Shown: positions 36,651-46,088, numbered from the stretch's first letter. The stretch is 64,000 nucleotides of DNA from Yinghuangia sp045039925 (GCA_045039925.1 CP108400.1:6386001-6450000), one strand, 5' to 3'. The notes: generated by a model from the letters alone, not told the origin. A program made the numbers and translations.

Positions 36651-39600
36651 ATGGCGACGGAGGAATCCGCCAACCCCTGGATAGCCGCAGGCCAAGCCGT
36701 CCGCAACCGCGCCATGCGAACCCAGGACCAAGGCGCGGCCACCCAGGACGAGGGTTTCGCCACCCACGACGAATCGGCCGTCACCCAGGACGTGGCCGTG
36801 CCCGGCGACCACCCGCTGCGCATCGCGCGCGGCGACATGACCCAGCAGGAACTCGCCGATGCCTCGGGCGTCTCCCGCCGCCGCATCAGCCAGATCGAGA
36901 GCGGCACCAAGGGCGCCTCGGCAGAAATAGCCGCCAACCTCGCCGCGGCCCTGAACACCACACCTGAAGCGCTCGGCTTCGCCAGGCCCGAGCCCCAGGT
37001 GCTGGCCGAGTCGACGCACCCCGTCGCGGTCGCGCGCAGGGCCGCGGGTCTCTCGATAACCGAGCTCGCGGAGCGTGCCGGAGTCTCGCACTCGGTCGTC
37101 AGCCGCCTCGAAGGCGGCCAGATCGCGAACCCGCAGATGGAGCAGGCCCGCGCTATTGCGGACGCGTTGGGCGGTGACATCCGCTCGCTCGGGCTCATGC
37201 CGGAAAACCTCCACCCGCTTGCGGAAGCCCGTTGGGAAGCTGGCCTGACCCAGGGGCAGCTCGCCGACGGCACCGCGGTGCTCCGAAAGACGATCTCTGA
37301 GATCGAGGCCGGGCGCGTTGATCCCGATGCCGAAACGCGCGCAGCTGTCGCCGCGGGTGTCGGCGCCGACGTCGATATGCTCTTTCCCCGGCCGCCTCGG
37401 GTGGTCGATGCCATCGCACTCGTCGGGGCTCGGCTCCGGGAGGAGCGCACCGCGCTCGGCCTCTCGTCACAGAAACTCGCCGAACGCGCCGGGATCAGCA
37501 AGAGTGTCATCCTCGCCATCGAGAACGGCAACACGACCAACCCCGCCTACACCTCGGTCACCGCGATCGGTGAGGCGCTGGTCGAGGCAGGCGCGGACTT
37601 GGTGCTCGCCGCCGAACTGGATCTGCGCGCTGAGCGTGCCCGGCTCGGCATCTCGCAGACCGAGTTGGCGCGGTACACGGGCCTCAACAACAAGCAGATC
37701 TCCGACATCGAGACCGGGGCTGCCCCGCCACGCGTCGCCGCCGTTGCCGACGTACGCCAGGCGCTGGCCCGCATATCCGCGGAACAGGCCGCCGCGAGAA
37801 GCGAGTTCGACCCCGCGACGGAGCGCGCCAGACTGGGGTTGTCCAGGAGAGAACTGGCCGAACGCCTTGGTCTCACCGTCGGCGACGTCGAGGCTGTCGA
37901 ATCCGGACGCATACCACTCGACACGGCGCGGATCGCGGACCTCCGCCAGGTGTTCCGGCAAGCCGAGGTCGAGCAGATTCGCGCCCTTCGTACCGAGCTG
38001 AAGCTCCTCCAGGAAGAGGTGGACGTACAGGCGGGATTGCGGCCGGGGACTGTCTCTGCCGTCGAGAGAGGCGCCAACTCGTCGCCCGAGACGATCAAGG
38101 CAGTCCGCGCCGCACTGGTTGCTGCGGCGCCCCCGCTGGATCTGGCCGCGGAACGCGATCGGCTGGGCATGAGCCAGACGGAACTGGCCGCACGGTCGGG
38201 CTTGGACAAAGCGGCGATCGCCAGGATCGAAGCGGGCGGGCGTATTACCAAGGAGACCCTGTCGTTGGTGGAGCAGGCGTTGGAACAGGGCCGTCAGGAG
38301 GGCCTCCAGGACAACGCCCAGATCGACTTCGACCTGACGCAGGCCCTTGAGGACCTCGGCATTTCTCGGGTGCAACTGGCCGAGCTGGCGGGCATCAAGC
38401 GCCAGACTGTTGCCGCGGTCGAGGAGGGGCGAGGCGCGCAAGGCCACCAGGCCAGCACCAACGCCGCGATCCGCAGGGCATTGCAAGAGGCGGAGGCAGC
38501 GCCGCCGGCCGGGCGGGCGCTGGACTTCGATGTCGCCGAAATCCGCGGGCAGCTCGGCATGACGCAGAGGGGACTGGCGGCTCGGGCGGGCATATCCAAA
38601 GACTCGGTTGTCGCGGCCGAGGCGGGCGGCCGGTCCGTCGGGCCGCAGGTCACCACGAGAGCCGCGATTCGTGGCGCTCTCACGGCCGCGGCAATCGAGG
38701 CGGTCTCGGCTCGAGATTTCGATCCGGCGGCCATGCGCGCGTGGCTGGGGCTCAGCGTCGCGGCGCTCGCCCGGGAGGCGGGAGTCCGCGAAGCGACCCT
38801 GCACGACTGGGAGTCGGGCGCGACCGAGCGGCCGAGGGACGGCACGGTCGAGGCCGTGCGCGGCGCGCTCGTCGCCGCTGTCACCGCGTTCTTCGAGGGC
38901 CCCGCCGCGCAGCCGCAAGCCGTGCCGCAGGGCGACGTGTTCCGGGACCGCGAGGTTGCCGACCTCACGGTCGACGAACTCGCCGAACTGTCGGGCGTCT
39001 CGGCGGAGGAGATCACGCGCATAGAGCACGATCCGGACTACCGGCCTTCGGAAGTCACGATGCGGGCCGTTCGCGAGGGCCTGAACGAGGCCGATGTACG
39101 GCGCTTCGCCGACGTGGCTCCGGAAGGCACCCAGTCGGCGGCAGCGGTGCCGGGCGACCGCGGGGCAGGCGATGGCAGGCCTGCGGACCTTGCAGCATCG
39201 GCCGCGGGGATTCCCGGGGAGCCGGCCGGCCCCGCCGTGGAAGGATCGATCTCGGTGCCGGTGGGCCCTCTGAGTGTGGACGTGCCTGACGCACCTGCGC
39301 GACCTGACCTGCCGTCCGCTCCGCCGTTGCCCCCGCATCTGGAGCGAATGGGGCCGCAGGCCGCCTACTTCGACGCGAGCATGCGCGGGTTCCCGGCCGG
39401 TCGCCAGGCCGGGGCGGAGGCTGCGGCGAGAGCCGAATTGCCGTGGGGGCGGGAGGAGGGGGCCGCGGGCGGCACGCCTGTGCTGAAGGTCGACCGGGGC
39501 GGCGAGCGGCTGAACGAGGCGAGGCGTACTGCCTCCGACAACGATGTCGAGGCGGACGAGCAGGTCGGCGTGGACTGGGAGGCGGAAGCTCCGCTCACTG

Positions 39601-40937
39601 CTCCCGTGGGTGCGGCCGCGGCGGGGCAGGAGGCCGATGCGCTGCGGGAAGCGACCTTTTCGGGGACGACCGGGGCGGCGAGCGGACTGACCGCCGCGCA
39701 GGTTCACCAGCAGCGCTTCGAACAGGCGGCGTGGGACGGGTTCCAGCAGGGCTGGGCCCAGACGATGGCGGAACGGGCGCTGCTGGCAGCGCAGGACCAC
39801 TCGGAACTCGCGGCGCCCGACGTCACGCCGGACATGCACGCGGAGGCGCTGGCGGCCATCGGCCACGCCCCGAGCGCGGCGCCGCAGGCGTCTTCTGCTG
39901 CCGGACCGGAGCCGAGGGCCGAGGTCGAGGCCGGGCCGGAGGCGGGATCTGACACCGGTCCGGACACTGGGCCCGAGCCCGGATCGGATGCTGCGTCCCA
40001 GGCTGGGCCGAACGCCGGGCGGCAGGTCGGATCGGACGCTGGGCCGCAGGCCGGACCGGAAGCCGGACGAGGCGGTGGATCTGAGGCGGGACCGGAGGCC
40101 GGAAGAGTTGCCGGTCCTGGGGCCGGGCCGGGAGTCGGATCGCACGCCGGGTTGCAGGTCGGGTCGGACGCTGGACCGCAGGTCGGATCGGACCCCGGAC
40201 GAGAGGCAGGATCGGACACCGGGCCGCAGACTGGGCCGGACGCTGGGCCGCAGGTCGGGCCGGATACCGGGTCGCAGGCCGGACCGGGGGCCGGACGAGG
40301 CACCGGACGAGAGGCTGGACCGGAGGTCGGATCGGACGCTGGGCGGCAGGCCGGACCGAACGCCGGGCGAGGGGCTGGACCGGAGGTCGAATCGGACGCC
40401 GGGTCACAGGTCGGGCCGGAGGCCGGACGAGGCGTCGGACGAGAGGCTGGGTCGCAGACCGGACCGGACGCCGGACGAAGCGCCGGACGAGAGGCTGAAC
40501 CGCAGGCCGCCGCGCAGCCGGACGGAGCGTCCGGTGTGAGTAGTGGTGCCCGCGATCCTGAACCGAGCCGGGAAACGTCCGGGCCGGAACCCGTATCGGA
40601 GCCCGCACCAAAATCGGGGCCTGAACCGGGGCCGCCGACTGGGCAATCGGCAGGCGCGGTGCGGGAGGCGGCGCAAGAGACAGGGTCGGCGGCGGGGCGA
40701 ACCGGGTCGGCGGACGCGGGGCTAGCCGTGCCGGCCTCGTCGCAGTTGCCGGGCCCAGCCCCAGGCGCTCGCGCGGATCCCGCCTTGCTGGGGCTCTCCG
40801 CGCCGGGGACGCGTTCGGCGACCGCGCCCGAGCGGTCGGTCGACACGTCCGTCCCTACCCCGGCTCCCGCTCCTGCCCCGGCTCCCGAACCTTCGCCCGG
40901 CCCCGCACTCGAGCTGGAGCAGGGCAAGGAGGTTTGA
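36651..40937 (+). CDS. giant protein with about twelve tandem XRE-type helix-turn-helix modules and a low-complexity tail
   Basis: A 1428-residue protein I do not recognise as a whole. From about residue 54 to 815 it consists of consecutive Cro/CI-type helix-turn-helix modules at about 54-110, 123-183, 188-246, 254-316, 323-376, 385-441, 443-491 (degenerate), 496-548, 558-614, 624-680, 688-744 and 761-815. Most show the pattern TQ.ELA..(A)GVS...IS.IE.G. Residues 820-1090 are Ala/Pro-rich with one helical stretch (AAQVHQQRFEQAAWDGFQQG). About 1094-1284 is a four-residue AG/GP/GS repeat, then a Pro/Ala tail. No membrane helix, nuclease or ligand domain was seen. ATG 36651 follows GGGGG; TTG 36633 is an alternative. 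Ordinary XRE regulators carry one module. Confidence 0.85.
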   Translation: MATEESANPWIAAGQAVRNRAMRTQDQGAATQDEGFATHDESAVTQDVAVPGDHPLRIARGDMTQQELADASGVSRRRISQIESGTKGASAEIAANLAAALNTTPEALGFARPEPQVLAESTHPVAVARRAAGLSITELAERAGVSHSVVSRLEGGQIANPQMEQARAIADALGGDIRSLGLMPENLHPLAEARWEAGLTQGQLADGTAVLRKTISEIEAGRVDPDAETRAAVAAGVGADVDMLFPRPPRVVDAIALVGARLREERTALGLSSQKLAERAGISKSVILAIENGNTTNPAYTSVTAIGEALVEAGADLVLAAELDLRAERARLGISQTELARYTGLNNKQISDIETGAAPPRVAAVADVRQALARISAEQAAARSEFDPATERARLGLSRRELAERLGLTVGDVEAVESGRIPLDTARIADLRQVFRQAEVEQIRALRTELKLLQEEVDVQAGLRPGTVSAVERGANSSPETIKAVRAALVAAAPPLDLAAERDRLGMSQTELAARSGLDKAAIARIEAGGRITKETLSLVEQALEQGRQEGLQDNAQIDFDLTQALEDLGISRVQLAELAGIKRQTVAAVEEGRGAQGHQASTNAAIRRALQEAEAAPPAGRALDFDVAEIRGQLGMTQRGLAARAGISKDSVVAAEAGGRSVGPQVTTRAAIRGALTAAAIEAVSARDFDPAAMRAWLGLSVAALAREAGVREATLHDWESGATERPRDGTVEAVRGALVAAVTAFFEGPAAQPQAVPQGDVFRDREVADLTVDELAELSGVSAEEITRIEHDPDYRPSEVTMRAVREGLNEADVRRFADVAPEGTQSAAAVPGDRGAGDGRPADLAASAAGIPGEPAGPAVEGSISVPVGPLSVDVPDAPARPDLPSAPPLPPHLERMGPQAAYFDASMRGFPAGRQAGAEAAARAELPWGREEGAAGGTPVLKVDRGGERLNEARRTASDNDVEADEQVGVDWEAEAPLTAPVGAAAAGQEADALREATFSGTTGAASGLTAAQVHQQRFEQAAWDGFQQGWAQTMAERALLAAQDHSELAAPDVTPDMHAEALAAIGHAPSAAPQASSAAGPEPRAEVEAGPEAGSDTGPDTGPEPGSDAASQAGPNAGRQVGSDAGPQAGPEAGRGGGSEAGPEAGRVAGPGAGPGVGSHAGLQVGSDAGPQVGSDPGREAGSDTGPQTGPDAGPQVGPDTGSQAGPGAGRGTGREAGPEVGSDAGRQAGPNAGRGAGPEVESDAGSQVGPEAGRGVGREAGSQTGPDAGRSAGREAEPQAAAQPDGASGVSSGARDPEPSRETSGPEPVSEPAPKSGPEPGPPTGQSAGAVREAAQETGSAAGRTGSADAGLAVPASSQLPGPAPGARADPALLGLSAPGTRSATAPERSVDTSVPTPAPAPAPAPEPSPGPALELEQGKEV
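39930..40500 (+). repeat. 12-bp-periodic repeat encoding an AG-rich four-residue repeat
   Basis: Within the giant gene, units of about 12 bp (variants of GCCGGACCGGAG) encode tetrapeptides such as AGPE, AGSD, VGSD and AGRG over roughly 190 residues. Identity between units is patchy, consistent with slippage followed by drift. Confidence 0.85.
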
Positions 40938-41407
40938 CCGGAGGGACATGCGACCGGACCGAAGAGCCGACGGTGAGGGGGCCTACCCGTGCCGGGTCCC
41001 GGGGCCTACGTTTGCGGCGACCGGCCGACGACCGGCGTGCGCGAACGGGTCGGTGCTCGCCATTAGTTCGGCCCGACAACGGTCGGCGGTGTGTCGGCAG
41101 CCGTGCGAGGCGGCCGGCTCGTGGTCATTTTCGGTCGACTTCGGTGAGGGGTACTACGTAGGCGCGGCGTTCGCTGGGCCGCTTTTGCTCCGGAACGTCC
41201 CCACCCCCAACGTCCCCGGCCCCCACGTCTCCGGCCCACACCTTCTCGCCCCGAATGTCCCCGTCCCGAACGCCCTTGCTCGCGAACGCCCCTGCGCACA
41301 CCCGCGCGCGCGGGGCCGTGTGCCTCCGATCGCCCCGCATCGCGCGTTACCTGAGCTGTACGGGGCCGTTGGGTGGGTGGTGGCACCAACTCCCTTCTGG
41401 AGGACAG
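40938..41407. other. 470-bp spacer with degenerate 15-bp repeats
   Basis: No gene is supported between the giant protein and the small exported peptide. From about 41196 to 41290 the motif AACGTCCCCGNCCCC recurs about six times in decayed form. An open frame from ATG 40948 runs across this spacer, the peptide gene and the following repeat array, but its composition is low-complexity. Confidence 0.5.
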
Positions 41408-41686
41408 ATGATGATGATCAAGCGCGTCGGGGCAGGGTTGGGCAGGGCCGCGGCCGCGGGGACCATGGCGGCGTGCACGGTGGCTGCCGGCGCGCTGGTC
41501 GTGATGGTGCCGGGGACGGCCGTCGCGGTGAGTGCGGACGGGGGCGACGCCGAAGGTGTCACGGTGTGGCGGGCGCCCGGGCAGGCGCAGACGTTGACGG
41601 GGGAGGTGTGGACCATGCGCGGTTGCGCGTACGGCATCCTCTCGCCGCACATCGGAATGTCCTGCCGCTACGAGGTCTTGGTCTGA
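41408..41686 (+). CDS. small exported peptide of unknown function
   Basis: A 92-residue precursor. Three adjacent ATG codons (41408, 41411, 41414) follow GGAGG, and 41411 has the best spacing. Residues 1-40 form a signal peptide (a KR charge pair, then an Ala/Val-rich core ending AVAVSA). The mature part of about 50 residues contains two cysteines (MRGCAYGI and GMSCRYEVLV) that could form one disulfide. No family is recognised. The stop TGA is the first triplet of a 15-bp tandem array. Confidence 0.75.
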   Translation: MMMIKRVGAGLGRAAAAGTMAACTVAAGALVVMVPGTAVAVSADGGDAEGVTVWRAPGQAQTLTGEVWTMRGCAYGILSPHIGMSCRYEVLV

Positions 41687-41997
41687 CCGCGTCCGCCCTG
41701 ACCGCGTCCGCCCTGACCGCGTCCGCCCTGACCGCGTCCGCCCTGACCGCGTCCGCCCTGACCGCGTCCGCCCTGACCGCGTCCGCCCTGACCGCGTCCG
41801 CCCTGACCGCGTCCGCCCTGACCGCGTCCGCCCTGACCGCGTCCGCCCTGACCGCGTCCGCCCTGACCGCGTCCGCCCTGACCGCGTCCGCCCTGACCGC
41901 GTCCGCCCTGACCGCGTCCGCCCTGACCGCGTCCGCCCTGACCGCGTCCGCCCTGACCGCGTCCGCCCTGACCGCGTCCGCCCTGACCGCGTCCACG
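41683..41997. repeat. 15-bp tandem array, 20 perfect copies plus one degenerate
   Basis: CTGACCGCGTCCGCC is repeated 20 times without a single difference (41683-41982), and a final copy ends ACG. The array begins in the stop codon of the exported peptide. Because the unit is a multiple of three it creates open frames on both strands (LTASA on plus; RADAV and GRTRS on minus), which explains several spurious long frames here. Perfect homogeneity implies recent expansion or ongoing homogenisation. Confidence 0.97.
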
Positions 41998-42097
41998 CCA
42001 AGCGGCGGCTGACCCCGCAAGCGTGGTGTCGTGTGGTGAACCTGTGGGTGAGGGAGCGCTCACCCGGACTCGGAGCACTCGCTCCGGACTCCCAGGC

Positions 42098-42238
42098 CCG
42101 CCCGACCGACCCTTCCTTACTCGGGAACGTTCGGCGTCGCCCCGGGGTGCCGCCCATGTCCACCGACCACCCGAAACAACGTAGACCCACCGCGTTCGAC
42201 ACACCGTTCGACGCCGCGTTCGACGGCAACGACGGCAC
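42098..42238. repeat. dispersed imperfect repeat, copy B
   Basis: Partner of 252-374. This copy has three GTTCGAC words spaced about 12 bp apart near its right end. Just to its left, GGGTGAG (42046-42052) can pair with CTCACCC (42059-42065), a possible weak terminator for the GH13 gene. No gene is supported between 41998 and 42258. Confidence 0.55.
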
Positions 42239-42258
42239 ATCCACGACGAGATACCAGC

Positions 42259-43914
42259 CTAGACGCGCAGCCACACCGCGGTGTCCGTGGGCAGCCTTCC
42301 GTCGTCGGCCAATGGACCGCTGGCCACGAGCACCGCAGCGTGCGCCGGCAGATCGGCGGCGTCGGCACCAAGGTTGACGACGCAGCAGAAACTGGCCCCG
42401 CGCCGGAAGGCCAAGGTGTCCGGAGCGGCATCCGGCAGCCAGGCCAACTCGCCGTCCCCCAGCGCCGGTTCGGCCCGGCGCAGCCGGATCGCAGCGCGGT
42501 AGAGCTCCAGCATCGAGTCCGGATCGCCGTGTTGTGCCTCCGCGGTACGCGCCGCCCAGTCGTCCGGCTGCGGCAGCCACGGGTGCGCCTCGGTGCCGGC
42601 GGGGCTGAACCCGTACGGCGGCGCGTCGCCCGACCACGGCAGCGGCACCCGGCAGCCGTCCCGCCCCGGCGACACCCCGCCGGAGCGCAGGGCCATCGGG
42701 TCCTGCAACGCCTCCACCGGGATGTCCTCGACCTCCGGCAGGCCCAACTCCTCGCCCTGGTAGATGTATACGGCGCCGGGGAGGGCGAGGGTGAGCAGCG
42801 CGGCGGCCCGGGCCCGGCGGGTCCCGAGGGCCGGATCGGTGGGAACCCCGCGGGCCTTGGCGGCGAACCCGAAGGAGGTGTCCGCGCGGCCGTAGCGCGT
42901 CACCGTACGTGTGACGTCGTGGTTGGCGAGCACCCAGGTCGCGGGGGCGGCGACCGGGGCGTGGGCGGCGAGCGTCCCGTCGATCGAGGCCCTCAGGCGG
43001 GCCGGCTCCCACGGGCAGGTGAGGAAGTCGAAGTTGAAGGCGGTGTGCAGCTCGTCGGGCCGCAGGTAGCGCGCGAACCGCTCGGTGTCGGGCAGCCAGA
43101 TCTCGCCGATCAGGACCCTCGGGTCCGGGTACGAGTCGGCGATGTGCCGCCACGCGCGGTAGATGTCGTGCAGGCCGTCGCGGTCGATGTAGGGGTGGGT
43201 GCCGCCGTGCGGCGCCGCGTCCGGGGCGAGGTCGGGCAGCGCCGGGTCCTTCTCGAGGAGTGCGGCCGAGTCGATCCGTACGCCGGAAGCGCCCCGGTCG
43301 AACCAGAACCGCAGGACGTCCTCGTGTTCCTCGCGTACCGCCGGATGAGCCCAGTTCAGGTCCGGCTGTCGCGAGTCGAACAGGTTGAGGTACCAATCGC
43401 CCTTGCCACCACCGGGGTTCTCGGTTCGGGTCCACGCGGATCCGTGGAACTCGGATATCCAGTTGTTCGGGGGCAGTTCGCCGTCCGGGCCGCCTCCGGG
43501 GCGGAACCAGAAAAGCTCCCGCTCGGCGGCCTGGGGGTCGGCGACCGCCGCACGAAACCACGGGTGTTCGCTGGACACATGGTTGGGCACGATGTCGACG
43601 ATGGTGCGGATGCCCAGCTCCAACGCGTCGGCGATCAGCTTCTCGGCCCCGGCGAGGGTGCCGAACTCCGGGGCCACGCCCCGGTAGTCGGCCACGTCGT
43701 AGCCGCCGTCCGCCATCGGTGACGGGTACCACGGGTTGAACCAGAGTGCGTCGACGCCGAGTTCCGCCAGGTACGGCAGTTTCTCCCGGACGCCGGCCAG
43801 GTCCCCCGTACCGTCGCCGTCCGCGTCGGCGAAGCTGCGCGGATAGACCTGGTAGATCACCGCGCTGCGCCACCACGGGTTCTCCGGTGCGTTCTGCGGG
43901 CCGTGCTCTGCCAC
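42259..43914 (-). CDS. aglA: GH13-family alpha-glucosidase
   Basis: A 551-residue cytoplasmic glycoside hydrolase that cleaves imported maltose-type oligosaccharides. It opens with WWRSAVIYQVYPRSFAD, then DIVPNHVSSEHPWF. The catalytic nucleophile is in GVRIDSAALL, the acid/base Glu in LIGEIWLPD, and the transition-state Asp in LANHDVTRTV. There is no signal peptide. GTG 43914 follows AAAGGA at 9 bp. It is the last gene of the regulator-transporter operon, the arrangement known for the maltose/alpha-glucoside locus of Streptomyces. The symbol is by analogy. Confidence 0.92.
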   Translation of the reverse strand: MAEHGPQNAPENPWWRSAVIYQVYPRSFADADGDGTGDLAGVREKLPYLAELGVDALWFNPWYPSPMADGGYDVADYRGVAPEFGTLAGAEKLIADALELGIRTIVDIVPNHVSSEHPWFRAAVADPQAAERELFWFRPGGGPDGELPPNNWISEFHGSAWTRTENPGGGKGDWYLNLFDSRQPDLNWAHPAVREEHEDVLRFWFDRGASGVRIDSAALLEKDPALPDLAPDAAPHGGTHPYIDRDGLHDIYRAWRHIADSYPDPRVLIGEIWLPDTERFARYLRPDELHTAFNFDFLTCPWEPARLRASIDGTLAAHAPVAAPATWVLANHDVTRTVTRYGRADTSFGFAAKARGVPTDPALGTRRARAAALLTLALPGAVYIYQGEELGLPEVEDIPVEALQDPMALRSGGVSPGRDGCRVPLPWSGDAPPYGFSPAGTEAHPWLPQPDDWAARTAEAQHGDPDSMLELYRAAIRLRRAEPALGDGELAWLPDAAPDTLAFRRGASFCCVVNLGADAADLPAHAAVLVASGPLADDGRLPTDTAVWLRV

Positions 43915-43957
43915 GTGGCATGTCCTTTCGGGCGGTACCGGAATTCGGGAGGGTCCG

Positions 43958-44083
43958 CGGGGCCAACTCCTTGGAGCCAGCTCCTTGGGGCCTACTCGTT
44001 GGGCACACTCCATGGGGCCACCCCGAGCGGCCCACTCCGAGAGGCCCACTCCTAGGGCCCACTCCTTGAGGCCTACTCCTTGA
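43958..44083 (-). repeat. degenerate 13-15 bp tandem repeats starting in the malG 3' end
   Basis: About nine units resembling GGCCCACTCCTTG on the plus strand (CAAGGAGTGGGCC on the gene strand) fill most of the malG-glucosidase spacer. The first unit is formed by the final codons and stop of malG (GTC AAG GAG TAG). The units are diverged, so this array is older than the one at 41.7 kb. Confidence 0.8.
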
Positions 44084-44966
44084 CGCTGCCGGCACTGATT
44101 CCGGCGATGATGTGCCGCTGGAACACCAGGAACACGGCGACCATCGGGATGCTCGCGATCACCATCGCCGCGATGAGGTACGTCAGCGGGAGGCTCGCCG
44201 ACAGCTGCACGAGCGCGACACTGACCGGCTGCTTGTCGGTGTCCGGGTAGACCAGCAGCGGCCACAGGAAGTCCTGCCAGACCGCGACGACCGCGAAGAT
44301 CGACACCACGCCGAGGACCGGCCGCGACATGGGGAGGACGATGTACCAGAGCCGCCGCAGCGGCCCGGCGCCGTCGATCGCGGCCGCCTCCAGGACGTCG
44401 TTGGGCAGTTGGTCGAAGAACCGCTTGAGCAGGTACAGGTTGAAGGCGTTGGCGACGGACGGCAGCCAGATCGCCCACGGGGTGTTGAGCAGGTTGGCGC
44501 CGACGAACGGGACGTCCACGGCGGTGAGGTACTTCGGCACCAGCAGCGCGGACGCGGGGACCATCAGGGTGGCCAGGATCGCGCCCAGGATGACCTGGCC
44601 GAACACCGGCTTGAGCTTGGACAGGGCGTACGCCGCCGCGGTGCACAGCACGATCTGGAACAGCCAGGCCCCGCCCGCCTGGAGCACGGTGTTCTTGATG
44701 ACGGACGCGAGGTCCATCCGGCGCCACGCCTCGGAGTAGTTGTCCGGGTGCCATTCGTTCGGCACGTACGTGGGCGGGCTCTGGAGCAGTTCGTCGGGGG
44801 ACTTGAAGGCCCCGGTCACCATCCAGTAGACGGGGAACAGGAACGCGAACGCGAACCCCGCGACCGTGAGGGTGAAGACGGTCCAGTAGATCGTGCGCCC
44901 GCGCCGGGTGCGCAGCCGCATCGGCGAGACGAGCGTCCGGACGTGGGCGGTCTCCTTGGTGGCCAT
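44073..44966 (-). CDS. malG: ABC sugar transporter permease, MalG type
   Basis: A 297-residue inner-membrane permease with six predicted helices, starting with TIYWTVFTLTVAGFAFAFLF. The cytoplasmic EAA loop that docks the ATPase is EAAAIDGAGPLRRLWYIVLP at about 195-214. ATG 44966 follows GAGGAGG. It is 10 bp after malF. The ATPase is not in the operon; actinomycetes commonly use a shared MsiK-type ATPase elsewhere, which is established for Streptomyces maltose uptake. Confidence 0.93.
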   Translation of the reverse strand: MATKETAHVRTLVSPMRLRTRRGRTIYWTVFTLTVAGFAFAFLFPVYWMVTGAFKSPDELLQSPPTYVPNEWHPDNYSEAWRRMDLASVIKNTVLQAGGAWLFQIVLCTAAAYALSKLKPVFGQVILGAILATLMVPASALLVPKYLTAVDVPFVGANLLNTPWAIWLPSVANAFNLYLLKRFFDQLPNDVLEAAAIDGAGPLRRLWYIVLPMSRPVLGVVSIFAVVAVWQDFLWPLLVYPDTDKQPVSVALVQLSASLPLTYLIAAMVIASIPMVAVFLVFQRHIIAGISAGSVKE

Positions 44967-44976
44967 CTCCGCCTCC

Positions 44977-45936
44977 TCAGCCTTGGTTCCGGGTCAGCCG
45001 CAGGTAGAGCGCGGAGAACGTGGCGAGGAAGGCCAGCAGGAGCACGCTGAGCGCGCAGGCGCTTCCATAGTTGTTGTAGACGAACGCGTACTTGTAGACG
45101 AGGTAGAGCACAGTGATCGTGGAATCCCCGGGACCGCCGCCGGTGATGATGAACGGTTCGACGAACACCTGCATCGTGGCGATGATCTGAAGCAGCATCA
45201 GCATCAGGATCACGAAGCGCGTCTGCGGGATGGTGACGTGCCGGATCCGCTGCCACAGGTTGGCGCCGTCGAGTTCGGCGGCCTCGTACAGCTCGCCGGG
45301 TATGCCTTGCAGCGCGGCGAGGTAGATGAGCACCGTGCCGCCCATGTTCGCCCAGGTGGCGACGAGCACCAGCGAGACCATGGCGGTGTCCTCGCCGTTG
45401 GTCCAGTTCGACGTCGGCAGGTGGACGGCCCTGAGCAGTTCGTTGAACAGCCCCGGTCCGGGGTCGAAGAACCACTGCCACATGAGCGCCGTGACGACCG
45501 GCGGGATCATCACCGGCAGGTAGACCGCGAGCCGGAAGAACGCCCTTGCGTGGCGCATCTCGTTGATCAGCAGCGCGAGCAGGAACGGTACGACGAAGCC
45601 GATGAGCAGTGCCAGCAGCGTGAATTGGAAGGTGTTGCGCCACGCGGCGGCGAACTCGGGGTCGCGGAAGACGGTGGTGAAGTTGTCGAAGCCGACCCAC
45701 TCGGTCTTCTCGGCGCCGTCCTGACCGCCGGTGCGCTGGAAGGCCAACTGGATCGCGCGGACCGCGGGGTACCACGAAAAGAGCGCGAAGCAGATGAGGC
45801 CGCCGGCGAGGAACGCGTACGCCGTCAGGTTGTCGGTGATCTTGCGGCGTAGGTTGCCGGACGGACCCGCGCCGGGTGGGGCCGGAACCCCGGTGGCGCG
45901 CTTCGGCTTCCGAGGCGCACCGACGGTGCTGGTCAT
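44977..45936 (-). CDS. malF: ABC sugar transporter permease, MalF type
   Basis: A 319-residue inner-membrane permease. After a 35-residue Pro/Gly/Arg-rich leader, the first helix is YAFLAGGLICFALFSWYPAV. The EAA loop is EAAELDGANLWQRIRHVTIPQ near 235. A GGGPGDST loop precedes the last helices. ATG 45936 follows GGGAGTG; the much longer upstream frame runs through the intergenic hairpin and is not supported. It forms the channel with MalG and receives sugar from MalE. Confidence 0.93.
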   Translation of the reverse strand: MTSTVGAPRKPKRATGVPAPPGAGPSGNLRRKITDNLTAYAFLAGGLICFALFSWYPAVRAIQLAFQRTGGQDGAEKTEWVGFDNFTTVFRDPEFAAAWRNTFQFTLLALLIGFVVPFLLALLINEMRHARAFFRLAVYLPVMIPPVVTALMWQWFFDPGPGLFNELLRAVHLPTSNWTNGEDTAMVSLVLVATWANMGGTVLIYLAALQGIPGELYEAAELDGANLWQRIRHVTIPQTRFVILMLMLLQIIATMQVFVEPFIITGGGPGDSTITVLYLVYKYAFVYNNYGSACALSVLLLAFLATFSALYLRLTRNQG

Positions 45937-46088
45937 GGCGTGCACTCCCTCGATGCGGCGGGCGGGACCGGCGCGGTGGACCCGAGCGGTGGACCGGGCC
46001 GATGGACCGTGGCGGTGGACCGGGGTGCGGCGGTACCCCGGTCCACCGAGTTCTCGGCACTGACGCAAGTGCGTCCGTGCGTAAGGCA

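Noticed and set aside
41683..41997. CRISPR-like array
   Set aside because: The 15-bp units are directly adjacent with no spacers, and no cas genes are nearby.
40948..42012. Long plus-strand frame (354 codons) with a GGAGGG just upstream, running through the peptide gene and the 15-bp array
   Set aside because: The ribosome site is too close, the composition is low-complexity, and the frame stays open only because the repeat unit is a multiple of three.
41063..44095. Very long minus-strand frame across the array and the glucosidase gene
   Set aside because: It is antisense to or out of frame with the clear GH13 gene, and the array part is open only through its periodicity.
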